This document shows positions 63,801 through 64,000 of a stretch of 64,000 nucleotides of DNA, piece after piece. The stretch comes from Sycon ciliatum. Lineage: Eukaryota > Porifera > Calcarea > Leucosolenida > Sycettidae. Every line of letters starts with the position of its first letter. Positions within the stretch are counted from its first letter, which is position 1. The notes below the pieces were generated by a model. That model was given only the letters and a program-made list of their open reading frames with translations. It had not been told where the DNA came from and ran no database searches. The translations under genes were made by a program, and so were the position numbers. Where the stretch lies: NCBI RefSeq assembly GCF_964019385.1, contig NC_088654.1:26387124-26451123 (forward strand), given 5' to 3'.

Positions 63801-64000
63801 AAGCAATGGAGAGCGATTTCCACAGTACAAGCAATGGAGAGCGTTTCCCCAGTACAAGCAGTGGAGAGCGTTACAGTACAAGCATGGAGAGGCGTATCCC
63901 CAGTACAAGCAGTGGAGAGGCGTTCCACAGTTACAAGCCAGTGGAGAGCGTTTCCACAGTACAAGCAATGGAGAGCGTTTCCACAGTACAAGCAGTGGAG
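51893..64000. repeat. 27-bp satellite array, about 448 copies, continues past the window
   Basis: The unit is TGGAGAGCGTTTCC[A/C]CAG followed by TACAAGCA[A/G]. Almost all variation is at the two bracketed sites, giving four unit types. 27 is divisible by three and the unit has no stop codon in any frame, so all six frames are open for kilobases; on the plus strand they read (M/V)ESVS(T/P)VQA, RAFPQYKQW and GERF(H/P)STS(N/S). There is no leader, promoter, intron or unique protein part at either end, so I call it a satellite, not a gene. Single-base indels are rare before about 60530 and frequent after it. Confidence 0.95.

Noticed and set aside
51685..63991. Reading frames of 600 to 4000 codons on both strands
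   Set aside because: They overlap in all six frames, consist only of nine-residue repeats and follow from a stop-free 27-bp unit. The unique ends carry no recognisable domain.

Overview
The window is animal nuclear DNA. It carries one intron-rich gene with consensus GT-AG introns that encodes a receptor tyrosine kinase (RTK), a family restricted to animals and their closest unicellular relatives. Introns and intergenic DNA are full of microsatellites, minisatellites, foldback transposons and LINE 3' ends. A sponge or another marine invertebrate would fit, but nothing here fixes the species.

Layout. 1-13055: no convincing gene. It holds foldback elements, a LINE 3' tail, simple repeats and three hammerhead-ribozyme-like motifs. 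About 11400-13055 is richer in GC and CpG and probably contains the RTK promoter and 5' UTR. 13056-38546 (+): the RTK, which I reconstruct as 28 coding exons and 1510 codons plus stop. The order is signal peptide, ectodomain module A, Thr/Pro-rich linker, ectodomain module B, one transmembrane helix, tyrosine kinase. Modules A and B are a tandem duplication of an 11-exon block with matching exon order and intron phases. Its introns hold two TTAA/TA-type foldback families, CAGGGGCG-type elements with 5-6 bp target duplications (twice nested), 45-bp and 11-bp minisatellites, a triple palindromic CRE and three more hammerhead motifs. 38547-51892: no convincing host gene. It holds a second TTAA foldback, TA-flanked and CAGGGGC elements, two LINE coding fragments, a tRNA-like SINE candidate, many hairpins and a degenerate hammerhead. 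51893-64000: about 448 copies of a 27-bp satellite that runs off the window end. Its unit has no stop codon in any of the six frames, so the giant reading frames there are not genes.

Most notable: (1) seven hammerhead-ribozyme motifs, one fully canonical at 19278-19326, whose stems covary between copies; (2) the RTK ectodomain made by an 11-exon tandem duplication; (3) the 12-kb satellite, which carries its own record of block duplications. All calls come from reading the sequence; no database search was run.
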